Assembly: GCA_033439265.1 (NCBI GenBank)
Contig: JAVTVX010000035.1
Coordinates: forward strand, 6,180,001-6,244,000
Length of the DNA: 64,000 bases
Source: Dillenia suffruticosa
Taxonomy: Eukaryota; Streptophyta; Magnoliopsida; Dilleniales; Dilleniaceae
Direction of reading: 5' to 3'
The stretch's first letter is position 1. Each line of letters opens with the position of its first letter. The notes under the pieces were generated by a model that was not told the DNA's origin, ran no database searches, and saw only the letters and a list, made by a program, of their open reading frames with translations. The translations under genes and the position numbers were made by a program. This document shows positions 38,961-52,161 of the stretch, piece after piece.

Positions 38961-41900
38961 GAATTCATTTGGGGTCCACTAGAAAATGGGCCCCACAAGA
39001 GAGAACCATCGTTTAATTTTACAAGATTGGGCCGGACACTGATATATGCTGCCCACCATTTAATTTTAACATAGTTGTAGAATAGAAGGGGTTCGGTTGT
39101 GCAATCTTTATTTTTGGGCGTGCAAAGGTGCAAGTGTAAAGGGGACAAAAATGCAGGGTTTTGATCCAATTGGGTTTCCTACACATGCATTGCTAAGGGC
39201 TTGTGGTTAATCGGTGGGTTGAGGTAAAACCAAGGTGTGGGACCATCAGTGTATCTTCTTAGCACACAATTGTGGGCTGCCTAGGATCCCTGGCTATCTA
39301 GCATGGTCCCTTTCCCGTTCCACCTCAAAAATAATGGTACCCTAACTAAAGGGTATCTTGCAATCCATTATAATAAGAAGGGTATCTCCTTTTTTTAATG
39401 TGCTTGGGGTGGTGGATGGGGATGGGGATGGGGATGGGGATGGGAGGGGATTGACATATGGCTAATATTTGCTTGATAATGCAAAGGAGATTAGTTTTAC
39501 TTCTAGGTCAAATTCATTAAAAACTCTTTCATAGTCATGCAAAATATGTTTGGTATATAGTTTATACCAAAAGACACGGTTATTCATTAGTCTTTTATTA
39601 TTATTATTATTATTGCACAATGGATATAACATTTCCCTTAGCCAAATATTTTTATGGTGAAAACTTGGTTACTTTATCTTATGGCGAAAACTACATATAA
39701 AGTCAAATATTTTTCATCCATAAGAAGCGAACCTTTTCACCCAGAGTCTACTTTTTTAAAATCTTTTTTTTTTCTTGGATCTGTTCACAACATATATTTG
39801 CCGGCTTCTATTTTAGTAAGTTCATTGCTAAAATTTTCATTTTTATTTTTAAAATCTTGGAGTTAGTTTTTGTGATATGTTAAGTATGACATGATTGTTC
39901 AAACGTGGCCGATTAACTTTGACTCAAGTGACACATTCTCTTTTTTTTTCATGTAATAAGCTCGATTCAAGTCTCAATATGAACAAAAAAAAAAAAAAAA
40001 TGATCAATCAAACGTGAACCTTTGAGAGATGTCAAGTTCTTAAAAATTCAAACCCCCGTTTGATCAATGAATCGTTTGTCACAAGTATGCGCAGGGTTTC
40101 ACTAGAGGCATCGCGTGGTACATGTGGGAAAGGGACCCTTTAACAACCTGGAACAATAAACAAAACAATCATATGCTAGTTTTGAGATATAAGGCTGGCC
40201 TTTCATGGGTTAGTTGATAATTAGGTTACGACATTTTAAAGATTTTTTTAATATTAAATTACGGGCTATAAGCCGTCCGCGTAGGCTTATAAACATTAAT
40301 TTGATTATATTTATTCTTGGAATTAAGTTTGTGGGGTTTGGTCTAAAATAGACAAATTTTGTCTACAAATTCGGACCATGAAAATGACTTGAATATCGAA
40401 AATTCGTCTTCTTTTTATAAGCTCTAAATTAAGTGGACCGACCTATCACAGTCCTGCCCAACTCGGTAGCATAAATTAAAAAAAGGTGATGGGGACTGTG
40501 TGTGTTGTGTCTATTTCTTGCCATAAAAAAAAAAACATTTTTTCTCTTATTTAATTTTGATACGATTAAAGTATTCTTTGCCTTTCTTGTGGCAACAAGT
40601 CGTGTGTCTGCCTAAAGTGAGTCTACCTCGTTTTGGTTATGTAATTTATGCAAAATGTTATAAGTCTCTTTTGACTATTTCTTTAGAAAAGTTTATTAGA
40701 TTAGAAGTTCATGATATACCCCAAGGTTAGACTATTCAAAGGTATTCTTGAAATCAAACCCACATTGGATTTTTCTTCTTTGACTTGTTAATAAGTAGCA
40801 TAAAATAATTATAATTATTGCTTCAAAAGTTCCACTTATACCATTTTGGTTTTGGCCCCTACTGGTGTAAGGATTCGAGCCCCAGAACTTCTCTCGCCTC
40901 TTATAAAAAATATTATCATCGTAATTTAAAAAAAAAAAAAAAAAAACCTCTTATTTTTATTTGGCGTTATCTCCACATCTATTGATCAAAGGTTCTTTCT
41001 TTTTTGTTTGCGGATTAAAAATAAATAAATAAATAAATGTTTCATTTAGTATAAAGTGAACGATTTTAAGCTTAGCCTCCGTAGAGTTGTCAGGATTTCA
41101 AATTTATCCCCTCCAAACACGTTATGATATATTAGCAACAAGTGTGAATTAGGTCGATAAAGTCGAAACAATATAACAATGAAAATAGGGATTTTATGAA
41201 TAGACCCCCAATTTATTTTCTATGAATTTTTTCCATTTTATATGTTTTTGATTTGTGACCTTGCTTTTTCAATGATTATTATTATTATTTTTTTAATTCC
41301 CACTACGGGTATCCAAAGCAATGCTCATATTAATCCGATTCGTCCGAGACTTGATTAAAACATTTAACATATTATCTATTAGGTCAACTGTCCATTGATA
41401 CTTTTTAATGATTATTGTATGTGGATTTATAGAACTATCATTCTATTATAGAACATTTTATGCAGCTGACATGCACAAATATTCTTCATCCTAGTTCAGC
41501 TGTTACTATCTCTTGAGACACTATGAGGCATCCTGCAAACTTTAATTTCTACAAAATATCTTCTTTATAAAATAGAAACATGCAACCGTTTCTCCTTCGT
41601 TCGTCCACAAAGGGCCCTCTTTTTAATTTGAGGTTTTTTTTTTATAATACTGAGATTTGAATCCGAAATCATCGGACTGAGAGAAAAGAATTATAACCAC
41701 TAGCCTGTCCCCTTAGAGACAATTCAGGTTCAAATCTCTTTGTAACATAAAAAAAAAAAAAAAAAAAAAATGCAGAGCCATAAATTGGGCCAAACGAATG
41801 GGGCTCTAGTTTGGGCCACTACCAAGCCATGTCAAAGTTATACCTCACCTGTCCTGAGTAATCTACAGTTTGTGTGGTGATAAAGGTTGATACAACATTA

Positions 41901-42290
41901 GTGCACGAGTTTGGAATTCAACCAGGCCTACTGGTGCTACATAGGCCTGGCCACGAGCCGGTTGAGGCCCTGAGTAGGCCTGGCCCAAGACTAATGGTAA
42001 GGGTCAAACTCAAAACCATTCAAAAACTGAGTTGAAAGCCCCAGGTGAACCAAAATGGTTCATGGGTCTGGCAACCATGATCCTTCATGGTCCATTCAAT
42101 GTCCTATTTTTCAAATAATGGTAAACCTGTGAAATAAGTCAACAACAAAACAACATAAAATCATTAGTTAAACTTTATCATGATCATAATAATAAAGAAA
42201 AAGAGGCCAGAAATTATAAAAAAAAAAAAAAAAAGGAAAAGAAGAAAGAAAGAAAGACAATAATAAAAGGCTTTATTTTTTGGTTACAAA
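38961..42290. other. gene-poor AT-rich region, right part
   Basis: No gene recognised. It includes a GGGGAT hexamer run (39417-39446), a TAT trinucleotide run (about 39594-39614), many A/T homopolymers, and two weak SINE-like scraps (about 41290-41400 and 41640-41780) that end in A tracts. Confidence 0.45.
39414..39450 (+). repeat. (GGGGAT)n tract, possible G-quadruplex
   Basis: About five units of GGGGAT followed by GGGAGGGG, giving at least five G-runs of three or more with two-base loops, which fits the G-quadruplex consensus on the plus strand. Confidence 0.75.
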
Positions 42291-42471
42291 ATAGACTTAG
42301 CTTAATATTCTAAATCTTATTATTGCAAAGCAACTTCTTGCCAAACAACAATTGCATGTGATAAGCAAGCATTGAAATCCATGGATCTTCAATCTCACTT
42401 ATCTCAATAACCATCAGAAAGAAGAAGTGGAGTCTTGGTAACATGCATGCCATATTTTTGCTGAACCGAGA

Positions 42472-43361
42472 TCAGTTGTCAAGAGACAAGTCTTTGTAAT
42501 ATTGAGAAAGCCACCTCTTTATTATCTTCACCTCCTTTTTCCTCACTTTTTGAAGCCACTGTGGATCCTCGTTGGTTGAGTATCTCAAGTCTACATGGTG
42601 TGCTCCTGTTTTGAAACAACCACACAACACTTTGTAAATATGAGAGGGTGGAGGGAGGGAGAAAGAGAGAGAGAGAGAGAGTTCTTGGAGCAAATGAGCT
42701 CCACTGGGGAATTAACTTGCATGTTTGTACGCTAACCTTCTTTAGCAACTATGGCAACTATGCTCTTAGATATACTCTTTAAAACCCTGCCAGGAAGAAA
42801 GATGGGAGTCGTACACAAGGAATGTTTTTTCAGTGGGAGCAAAAATGATGCGGCTAGGATTTATATATATATATTTCTCCATATTTCCAAATTAATATGG
42901 ACTGGAAGTTCTTTGCATACGAGCTGCTCTAATTTATGTCTCATATTATACTAAATTTGTCACAGAGAGAGAGAGAGAGAGAGTACCCTCCACCACTCCA
43001 AGGGTCTCTTAAGCCATTAAAGAATATAATATTGCTACCAAACCTCTTTAACACCTTATATATATCCTGAAACAAAGGTATTTCAAACATAAAAGCATTA
43101 TTATTGTAATCTCAACTCAGCAATTATATTAAAGCCCTAAAGTTTAACCTACGAAAGTAACTACATGTAGCACTGAGGGGTATAGAATTAGAAAGGATGC
43201 TTACGTGGCCTCCAAATTCGGTAGTAATCCAGGTGGGTCTGGGCTGGACGTCGAAGTAAGACTTGCAAGATTCCAATGTATCATTGTAGTTATATTCCGA
43301 AGGTGGAAATATGCTCTCACTATTGCTTACCATCTGTAGGCATGATCATCTCCGTGCATGC
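42472..43361 (-). pseudogene. duplicated last four exons of the S28 carboxypeptidase gene
   Basis: Extra exons 7' (43361-43205), 8' (43066-42987), 9' (42786-42737) and 10' (42605-42472) lie about 3.3 kb downstream of the intact gene's stop codon, same strand. Exons 8', 9' and 10' have exactly the lengths of their partners (80, 50, 134), keep GT-AG borders and stay open, including [12 protein letters not shown] (Asp of the triad) and [15 protein letters not shown] (His). Exon 7' is 157 bases against 156: one extra A in ACAGATGGTAAGCAATAG shifts the frame and gives an early stop. There are no copies of exons 1-6, so it is a 3' gene fragment. Exon 10' differs from exon 10 at several residues (for example DPQWLQKVRKKEV against [13 protein letters not shown]), so the duplication is not recent. 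Confidence 0.88.
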
Positions 43362-44529
43362 CTGCAACCATGTTCCCCACAAATTGAAAACTTCTAGTCT
43401 TTTTTCAAAATACTCCTCCACGTATTAGAAATTGCTACTAAATATTTAAACTTGAATATGGTAACGTTGGTTTCTTTGAAACTATTCTAGGACCGGAAAT
43501 AGCATAGTTAGCTTGATCTAAATTTGAAAATAGTTGATTGAGCACTTTGTAATGCTAAACAAATTCAATTTAGATAAAATTTTGAGCTTCATTATTTATT
43601 AAACAATCCTTTAAATATCAAACTACTTGTTTCATACTCATTTTCACATGTAAAAAAAAAAAAAAAAAAAAATCCACACATGAACTTTGCTCAAACACAA
43701 AATGTTAATTCAAGCTTGGTTTGCAACGCTAAACAAATCGAAAATTATCTAATTGAGTTTGTTTTACTAAACAATATATCTAGGTAAATTAGAACTCCGA
43801 TGGATTTATCTTATTTTCACCCAACCTACATGGTCTTTGATTTCAGGAGAAGAAAGAGAAGAATTTTTTTTTTCACCCAACCTACGCTATTTTCTTTCTA
43901 CCTCCAGAAATTATATGCTTTTTTTTTATTTGACCATTAGTATCTGAAAACCTGACTAATCCGATTCGAACAATTATGAGTCCCAATTTAGGAGTTGACT
44001 ATTCAAATGTCTGTTTTTTTATTTTCATAACTTGAATTTGATACTTTAATTAAGAGAATTTAGTGTATTGGACCTACAAATCGTTGGTCTATAAATTATA
44101 TTCTGGGTACAATAATAAGTTGTAAGTTCATTCTATTTTGCTTTTTGTTAAGCCCATGATTACTGTATTCGGGCTCCTTCCCATTTTAAATTGGGGCAAA
44201 TGTTTGTTGGCCCGGGCTTATCATTCATTTAACTGCTCCTTGTTACCCCATAAAAATTAACTATTTTTTTTGGTACATATAAAAATTAACTATACTTTCT
44301 CCCTTCTAATCCTGGTCCAAAAGGCAAAAATTTTACGAAAGGCCCAAAACATTTGACCTTTGGGCCTTTTGTGACTAAAACATTTGACCTTTTTGTGATG
44401 GCCAACACAGCCCAACGCCCAGAAAACCGGCGGCCATAATTTTTGCCTTTTTTTTTTATTATTATTTGAATATGGAAGGGAGATTTGTACCACTAGACTG
44501 TCTCCTTAGGAATTAATTTTTACCTTTCT

Positions 44530-44704
44530 TGTAATTGGTTGGGTATTCTACCATTAATTAGAAATCTCGAGTTCGATCCCTGAAAATGACGAAAAAAAAT
44601 TTGAGAGAGTCAGTCCCTAAAATGGGTTCCACAGTAATCGAATTGGATTAGTCGGGTAAAACTTGGATAACGGTGATGAAAACCAAAAATAAAAAAAAAA
44701 AAAA
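44530..44704 (+). mobile_element. tRNA-derived SINE, shared by both duplication copies (copy A member)
   Basis: B-box-like GAGTTCGATCCC, core GGATTAGTCGGGTAAAACTT and an A-rich tail. A worn counterpart sits at the matching place in copy B (about 48384-48540), so this insertion predates the duplication. Confidence 0.65.
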
Positions 44705-45065
44705 CCTAAATACAAAAACTTCCAATTAGAAAGTATAAAGGACCACCACATACATATAGCAGTAACAATGAATACCAAGATGACTATATTAAACTCAAAG
44801 TATTTTCCGGTTAAATTTGCAATTCACATTTTTATTTTTTATTTTTTAAAATAAACATAAATTAACCAGAAAATATTATGTAAAATTTCGGGTCAAATTT
44901 GGCTTTGTCTAATTATATGATCAAGTTAGCTTGGGATCCGGTTAAGCTAAACCTGATTTTTATTTATTAATATTCGCCTTTACTCCCGCTTGACCTTATT
45001 TTGATTGATCATGAAAATTTATAAAAGCAACTATTAGATATGCAGAGGACTCTCTCTCTCTCCTC

Positions 45066-45240
45066 CCTATGACTAGGCCACCATCCAGTATTTGAGACTT
45101 CGTCCCGACTAATCCGAACCGACATAACTGTCAGATCTCATTTGAGACAAAAATCTCATAATATTATTTTTTCTGTGTCCAAGAGAGTCGAACTTCTGAC
45201 ATAATTAAAGGACAAACGTATCGTTCTCACCTATACCAAC
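45066..45240 (-). mobile_element. tRNA-derived SINE, reverse orientation, only in copy A
   Basis: On the minus strand it shows a GAGTTCGACTC-like B-box region (near 45190), the core CGGATTAGTCGGGACGAAGTC and a diverged end. The matching place in copy B (about 49065-49140) has only pyrimidine-rich sequence. Confidence 0.65.
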
Positions 45241-46300
45241 AAGTATCGGTTTTTCTCTCTCTCTCCCCTTCTCTCTGTATCTCTCTCTCAAATTATTATT
45301 GGCAAAGGAATTATTAATATAGTCAAAGGAATTGATTGGCAATGGCATATATTGCCATAAAATATGAAATACAGATCTTTGGGAATAAATTATATATATA
45401 ATCCCTTATCCAATATTTGACACCATAGAGAACAATTTTTTATATTTATATATAAAAGCTATCATATTAACATGTTACTAGAAATGGGCAAAAAAAAATA
45501 ATATAAGATCATCTTGCCAAATGCCACAAAACAAGAAATTAAGATCCATTAATGAACATATTGATTGAATTGAAACTTCTAGGGGACTTAAATGATATCA
45601 TAATAGCTCAATCACTTCACTTTGGTTGGTTGCAGAGCAAAACAAAAAATTCATATCCGGATGAAATATAAAATATATTTAAAAAATTAAAACTATATTT
45701 GTAAGGGATATGAATTATAATTTTAAATATATATATATATATATATTTGAAAATGTTTCAAGAAATTGCTGCCGATCATTTTTCGTGGAGTAGGAAACAA
45801 ATAGAATGACCCAAGTCCTATTTACTAAAACAAAACTTGTCAACCCCCTTATAAATGCTTAATACTCTCTTGTGCTCCAAACCTCATAACAAGTTGAAAA
45901 TATGGGGTTAATAGTGAGAGAAACATTTAGGGTTCCCCCAATTTGGCTTGGCAAATAGAGACAGGCTACCTTTGGATGCAGATTTACTATTATCTCAAAC
46001 AAAAAAAAAAAAAAAATGAAAGAATTATCTTAATATAAAATACAACCAAGAGGGACATTACTCAAACTTAGTGAATATGGTTTCATATATGGAATGTACA
46101 AACGTACATCAAGCCACAGCTAGAATCCAATTAGGACAAGTCCAGCTCATCATTATTGGGTTAGCAGTCATATTTGTTTTAGGTTTGTCCGGTCCAGTGT
46201 CCTGCTTGTTTCTAAAAAATCCTTAATATGCTCAGGAATAAAGATTAATGGAAGAAATTAGGTAAGCTTGAAAGCTTCATTTTTTATTTTTCTCTTATAG

Positions 46301-46450
46301 TCATATTTGTCGGGAGTTTGATCCCCCATGGGAAAGAAAAAATCAGCGCTGGGAGATCTGCCTTCTCAATTGGATCCTGCAAGCGGTCGACCCATATTAG
46401 TCAAGACAAAATCCCTGGGTTGGTGGTCTAACTATGGTACCAAAAAAAAA
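46301..46450 (+). mobile_element. 5'-truncated SINE at the junction of the two duplication copies
   Basis: GGGAGTTTGATCCCCC (B-box region), CCCATATTAGTCAAGACAAAATCC, GGTTGGTGGTC and a poly(A) tail fill exactly the gap between the end of copy A and the start of copy B. Confidence 0.7.
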
Positions 46451-46653
46451 AATAGACTAAGCTTGGTGTAACTCATATTCTAAATCTTATTATTGCAAAA
46501 CAACTTCTTGCCAAACAACAATTACATGTGATAAGCAAGCATTGAAATCCATGGATCTTCAGTCTCACTTATCTCAATCACCATGGGAACAATTAAAAAA
46601 GAAAGAGACGTCATGTTAACATGCATGTATGCCATATTTTTGCTGAACCGAGA

Positions 46654-47137
46654 TCAGTCGTCAAGAGACAAGTCTCGGTAATATTGAGAAAGCCACCACC
46701 CGATTATCATCACCTCCTTTTCCCTCACTTTTTGAAGCCACTCTGGATCCTCGTTAGTTGAGTATCTCAAGTCTACATGGTGTGCTCCTGTTTTGAAACA
46801 ACCACACAACACTTTGTAATATGAGAGAGGGGGGGCAGGGAGGGAGAAAGGGAGAGGGAGAATTCTTGGAGCAAATGAGCTCTATTGGCGAATTAACGTG
46901 CATGTTTGTACGCTAACCTTCTTTAGCAACTATGGCAACTATGCTCTCAGATATATTCTTTAAAACCCTGCCACAAAGAAAGATGGGAGTCATACGCTAG
47001 GAATGTTTTTCCAAGGGCAGCAAAAATGATGCTGCTAAGATTTTCATATATTTCTCGATATTTCCAAATTAATATGGACTGGAAATTCTTTTCATACAAG
47101 CTGCTCTAAATTTATGTCTCATATTGTACTAAATTTG

Positions 47138-47194
<57 letters not shown>

Positions 47195-50100
47195 TATACC
47201 CTCCACCACTCCAAGGGTCCCTCAAGCCATTAAAGAATATAATATTGCTACCAAACCTCTTTAACACCTTATATATATCCTGAAAACAAAGGTATTTCAA
47301 ACATAAAAGCATTATTATTGTGAGCTCAACTCAGCAATTATATTAAAGCCCTAAAGTTTAACCTACAAAAGTTACCACATGTAGCATTAAGAGGTATGGA
47401 ATTAGAAAGGATGCTTACGTGGCCACCAAATTCGGTAGTAATCCAGGTGGGTCTGGGCTCGATGTCGAAGTCAGACTTACAAAATTCCAATGTATCATTG
47501 TAGTTATATTCCCAAGGTGGAAATATGCTCTCGCTATTGCTACCTTGTGTAGGCATGATCATCTCCGTGCATGCCTGCACCCATGTTCCCCACAAATTGA
47601 AAACTTCTAGTCTTTTTTCAAAATACTCCTCCACGTATTTAGAAATTGCTACTAAATATTTAAACTTGAATATGGTAACGCTGCTATCTACGAAACAATA
47701 CCAGGACCGGAAATAACAGAGTTAGCTTGACCTAAATCTGAAAATAGTTGGTTGAGCACTTCTGTAATCCTAAACAAGTTTATTAAATGATCCAATCTCG
47801 AATATCAAACTACTTGTTTCATACTCCATTTTCACATGTAAAATAATAATAAAAAACATAAAAATGTTTATTCAAACTTGGTTCGTAATGCTAAACAAAT
47901 GGAAAATTATCTTAATTGAGTTTGTTTTGCTAAGAAGTCTGAATTTAGGTAAATTAGAACTCCCATGGATTTATCTTATTTTCACCCCGCCTAAACTAGT
48001 TTCTTTCTACCGCTAAAAATCAAGAATGGACTATGTTGAAGGTACAATAATAAGTTGGAAGTCCATCCTATTTTTACTTCTTTATTATGCCCATGACTGC
48101 TGTATTCCGGCTCCTTCCCATTTTAAGTTGGAGCAATGAGCTTTTGTTGGTCTGGGCTTCTCAAACCTTTAACTACTCTTTTGTGCCCATTACTCTTTTT
48201 CCCTTCTAATGCCTGGTGCAAATGGGCATAAATTTTACCAAAGGCCCAAAACGATGCCCACCATTTAGTGAAGAAAACATTACACCTTTTTGTGCTGGCA
48301 GCACAGCGCAAGGCCCGGAAAACCTTGGCTCACCTTTACTGCTAATTAATAAAACCTAAAAACATCCGACTCATTTACGTTAAGTAATTAGATATTCTAT
48401 CTCTTTAATTAGAGATTTTGAATTTGAATCTTAAAAATGATAAAAAAGAATTTATAAGAGCTAATCTCAAAAAGAGCCCCACAATGCTCGAACTGAATTA
48501 ATCGAATAAAATCCGTATACCCAAACTAAAAAAAAAAAATAGAACCCATATATAAAAACTTCCAAGTAGTGAAAGGGTACGAAGGACCAGACACATATGG
48601 TATTAAACTCATTACTTTCCGGTTAAATTTGAGATTTCGCATTTTTATTTTTATGTTTTTAAAAACATAAATTAACTTGAAAATATAATTTAAAATTTGG
48701 GGTAAAATTTGGATTTGGCTAATTATAGGATCAAGTTAGCTTTGGATCCGATTAAGCTCAACCTGATTTTTTTTATTTGTTTATTTTTGATATAAATCAT
48801 TAATATTTAATAATCATGTCAAAATCAAATAAATCTAATTTGAGTTGAATTGAATTTTTAAGAATTAAAACTCTCATATTAATTACTTTTTTATATATGA
48901 GATTTAAATTTAAAATTTTATCCTAAAAGTATAGCCGTCTGTAAGCCGCTGGACCAACTATTATTAATATTCGGCTTTAGTGCTGCTTGGCCTACGGTCA
49001 GTTTTACCCCCTCGATTCTTTATTTTGATTGATTATGAGAAAGCAACGATTAGATTCGCATGTGACTCTCTCTCTCTTTTTTTGTTGTGATCACTTGGCT
49101 GTCCGTTGGTACCACATGACACTCTCTTTCTCTCTCTTAAATTGTCCTAACCTCCGAACTCGCACAATCAATCCAGGCGTGCATATTCAAAAGCACCAAC
49201 TGAACTATAGAAATAAGTTTATGCGTGTGGAAATTCAAGTACACTAGTGTTATCTAAATCAACTCCTACTTCTTGTCTAGTCTCCAGAAACCATGCCATA
49301 CGTTCGTGATGGCCGGTACATATATAGTATAGTTAAAGGAATTGATTTTTTTTTTGGTACGATGATTTGGCAATCACTCAATATGTAAAGTTTTATTTTG
49401 ATTAATTTGGATTGATTATTACAGATCTCACTTTATGGGGACGGATCTCCAATATTATTTTTTGTGTCTAAAAGGAGTCAAACTTCTAACCTAACCTGAT
49501 AATGGTATATATTGCCTGGCAATGGTATTTATTGCCATAAAATATCAAAAACAGATCTTTGGGAATAAATTATATAAATAATCCTTTATCCAATATTTCA
49601 CGTCATATCGAGCAAATTTTTTTTTTTTTTTTTTATAAAAAAACTATCATCTTAACATGGTTAACTAGCCATGGGAAAATAAATTAATATAAGATAATTT
49701 TGCCAAACGCCACAAAAGGCGACATATAATATGACAATTGCGGGATGCTATAACCCCAGGAAAAAATAAATAAATATTGAGTAAGAGAAACAACCAAAAA
49801 CTGCCTTCCTCAATCATGTCGTCCTTGATAGCAACTAATGGCCATTGTTGGACAATGGTATGTCTACTAAAAGGTTTTGGTCCCTCTATATTTCTCTCCT
49901 ATAGGTCAGTTTTTGTGTAGGTGTAGTGTTACTTTTCAATCATAACAATCAATGTTGGACTATTGTAGGGTGTCAACATCCATATATCATCAACTAGAGC
50001 AAGTTAATGAAGATATTCATTGAATTGAAACTTCAAGAGAACCTAAATGAAATCATAATAGCTCAATCACTTCACTTCAGTTTGTTGCATAGCAAAATAT

Positions 50101-51555
50101 AAAATTTATATCCGGGTGAAATATAAAATATATTTAAAATTATATTTTTAAGGGGTATGAGTTATAATTCTGTAGGAAACAAATAGCATGACCTAAGTCC
50201 TATTTACTAAAACAAAACTTGTCAACCCCCTTATAAATGCTTGATTTGCTCTTGTGCTACAAACCTCAACAATTAAGTTGAAAATATTAGGTAAATGCTG
50301 AGTGAAACATTTAAGGTTCCTGCGATGTTGCTTACCAAATAGGGACAGACTACCTTTGGATGCAGATTTACTATTATCTTAAACAAAAATTAAAAAAAAA
50401 TGAAAGAATTATCTTAGTTTAAAATACAATTAAGAGGGACATTGTACAAACTTAGTAAATATGGTGTCATATATGGAATGTACAAACGCACATCTAGCTA
50501 TAGCTATAATCCATTTAGGACAAGTCCAGCTCATAATTATTGGGTAAGCAGTCATATTTGTTTTATGTTTGTCCTGTTCAGTGTGGTGGTTCTAAAAACT
50601 CTTTACTGTGTTTGATTAAGGGAAATAAAAATAAAAAATATTTAAATCTATATAATTTATTTGAATTAATAAATCGAAACGAAGGTTTAATTATAAAACT
50701 CTCAAAATAAAATTTATAAAATTTAAATAAAAATATGAATTTTGTGAAATCTATATCAAAGTTTTTTATTACGATTTATTTCTAAATACCAATCAAACGT
50801 CCCTCGATACGAGTAGGAATAAAGATTAATGGAAGAAATTAGGTAAGCTTGAAAGCTTCATTTTTTATTTTTCTCTTATAGTATTCCAGCATTATAATGC
50901 AGAGACGGATTTCTCACCTGCCATGTCCACTCTCCCAAGCCATGCGGATCAGAATTATCAAGGAGATCGAAACACGTGGCATTTCCAGTATAATTGTAAT
51001 AGATGTTGGCTGCACCGTACAACTTGGCAAATGTATCATTCCCGAAACTTGGATTGTCAATTGCCTTGCACATCTGGCGAAAAAGAAAGGTTAAGAATTT
51101 TTATGAAAATAATTATTTTACAAAGTCGTAAATTTAGATGTTTTTGGGAAAAATAAAAAAATTAAATGTGAAACAAGACCTCTTTAATAGGGTAAGCCGG
51201 CAAAGGTTGTAAAAAATTGGAAGGAGTTGGATAATCTGTCATTGCCGTATAAATGAAGGCAGTCTGAAGCCAAGCTTCAAGATAACTTGCACCGATATAG
51301 TTCCTGCGAAAATTAATAATAATTAATGAGAAGAAAATAATTGATGACCGCAAGTTAGTTGACCTAATGTAAAAGCTTAAAAAATTACATAAAGAAGAAA
51401 AATAATAAAAATCTTACTTGCATATTTTGAATGAATTTCGGAGTAGCTCAAGTCCCTTGGGTTGTTCAGCAGTGTCTTCAATTTGTTGCCATGACCCTTT
51501 GATCACTTTGTAGCAATTTTCGCTCTCACTCTGCGTGTTGGTTTTCCATTATGAG

Positions 51556-51602
<47 letters not shown>

Positions 51603-52116
51603 AGAGAAGAGAAGAGAAGAGAAGAGAAGAGAAGAGAAGAGAAGAGGAGAAAAGTTCAATTAAAATTTTAATTATGCTTTGATTTTTCAAGGATTTCCAA
51701 TTATAGACTTATGCTAAACAGGATTTTGATCCAAAGTGCTCACACTTTAGTAATTAATTGTATTTTTTAATTTCATAAATACAAGTCTAATTAAATTGGG
51801 AATTGGTTTATTTTCACTGGTGGGATTTGCATAGAGGTCAAACAAGTTAAAAGCCACTCTTCACAATTCTACACACATTCTTATTCCACAAAAAGTTTGA
51901 TAATGTGAGTAAAATTATCACTGATTGACCAAGTCTTCATATTTGGTACAGACGGAGACATGACCAAGTTTTCATCATTTAATACAGATGGACATCTTGT
52001 CTCGGATAGAACTCCGATTGGTTTTCGGTCTTGACAATTTATTCTATGTGTTTGTTTGCATGTGCTATTATCCTACCCTCAAAGTCATCAATACTGTATT
52101 TTAGTTTGGAAAAACG

Positions 52117-52161
<45 letters not shown>

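Larger units (their letters stand above)
42291..46300. repeat. segmental tandem duplication, copy A (S28 3' end plus flank)
   Basis: Direct repeat partner of 46450-50881. The left ends match from AATAGACT onward and the right ends match through TTTTTATTTTTCTCTTATAG. It carries duplicate exons 7-10 of the S28 carboxypeptidase gene plus about 3 kb of matching flank, including a shared old SINE (44530-44704). It lacks two segments found in copy B and has its own SINE at about 45066-45240. Confidence 0.9.
46450..50881. repeat. segmental tandem duplication, copy B (contains the working S28 3' exons)
   Basis: Partner of 42291-46300. Its right edge lies only 36 bases from the exon 6 donor (50918), so the duplicated block runs from just inside intron 6 through the gene's end. 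Relative to copy A it has extra segments at about 49718-49995 and 50595-50815 and its own SINE at about 49345-49512. Confidence 0.9.

Noticed and set aside
38805-39169. Two overlapping open frames on opposite strands
   Set aside because: They run through a SINE with a clear duplication and its flank; no gene.
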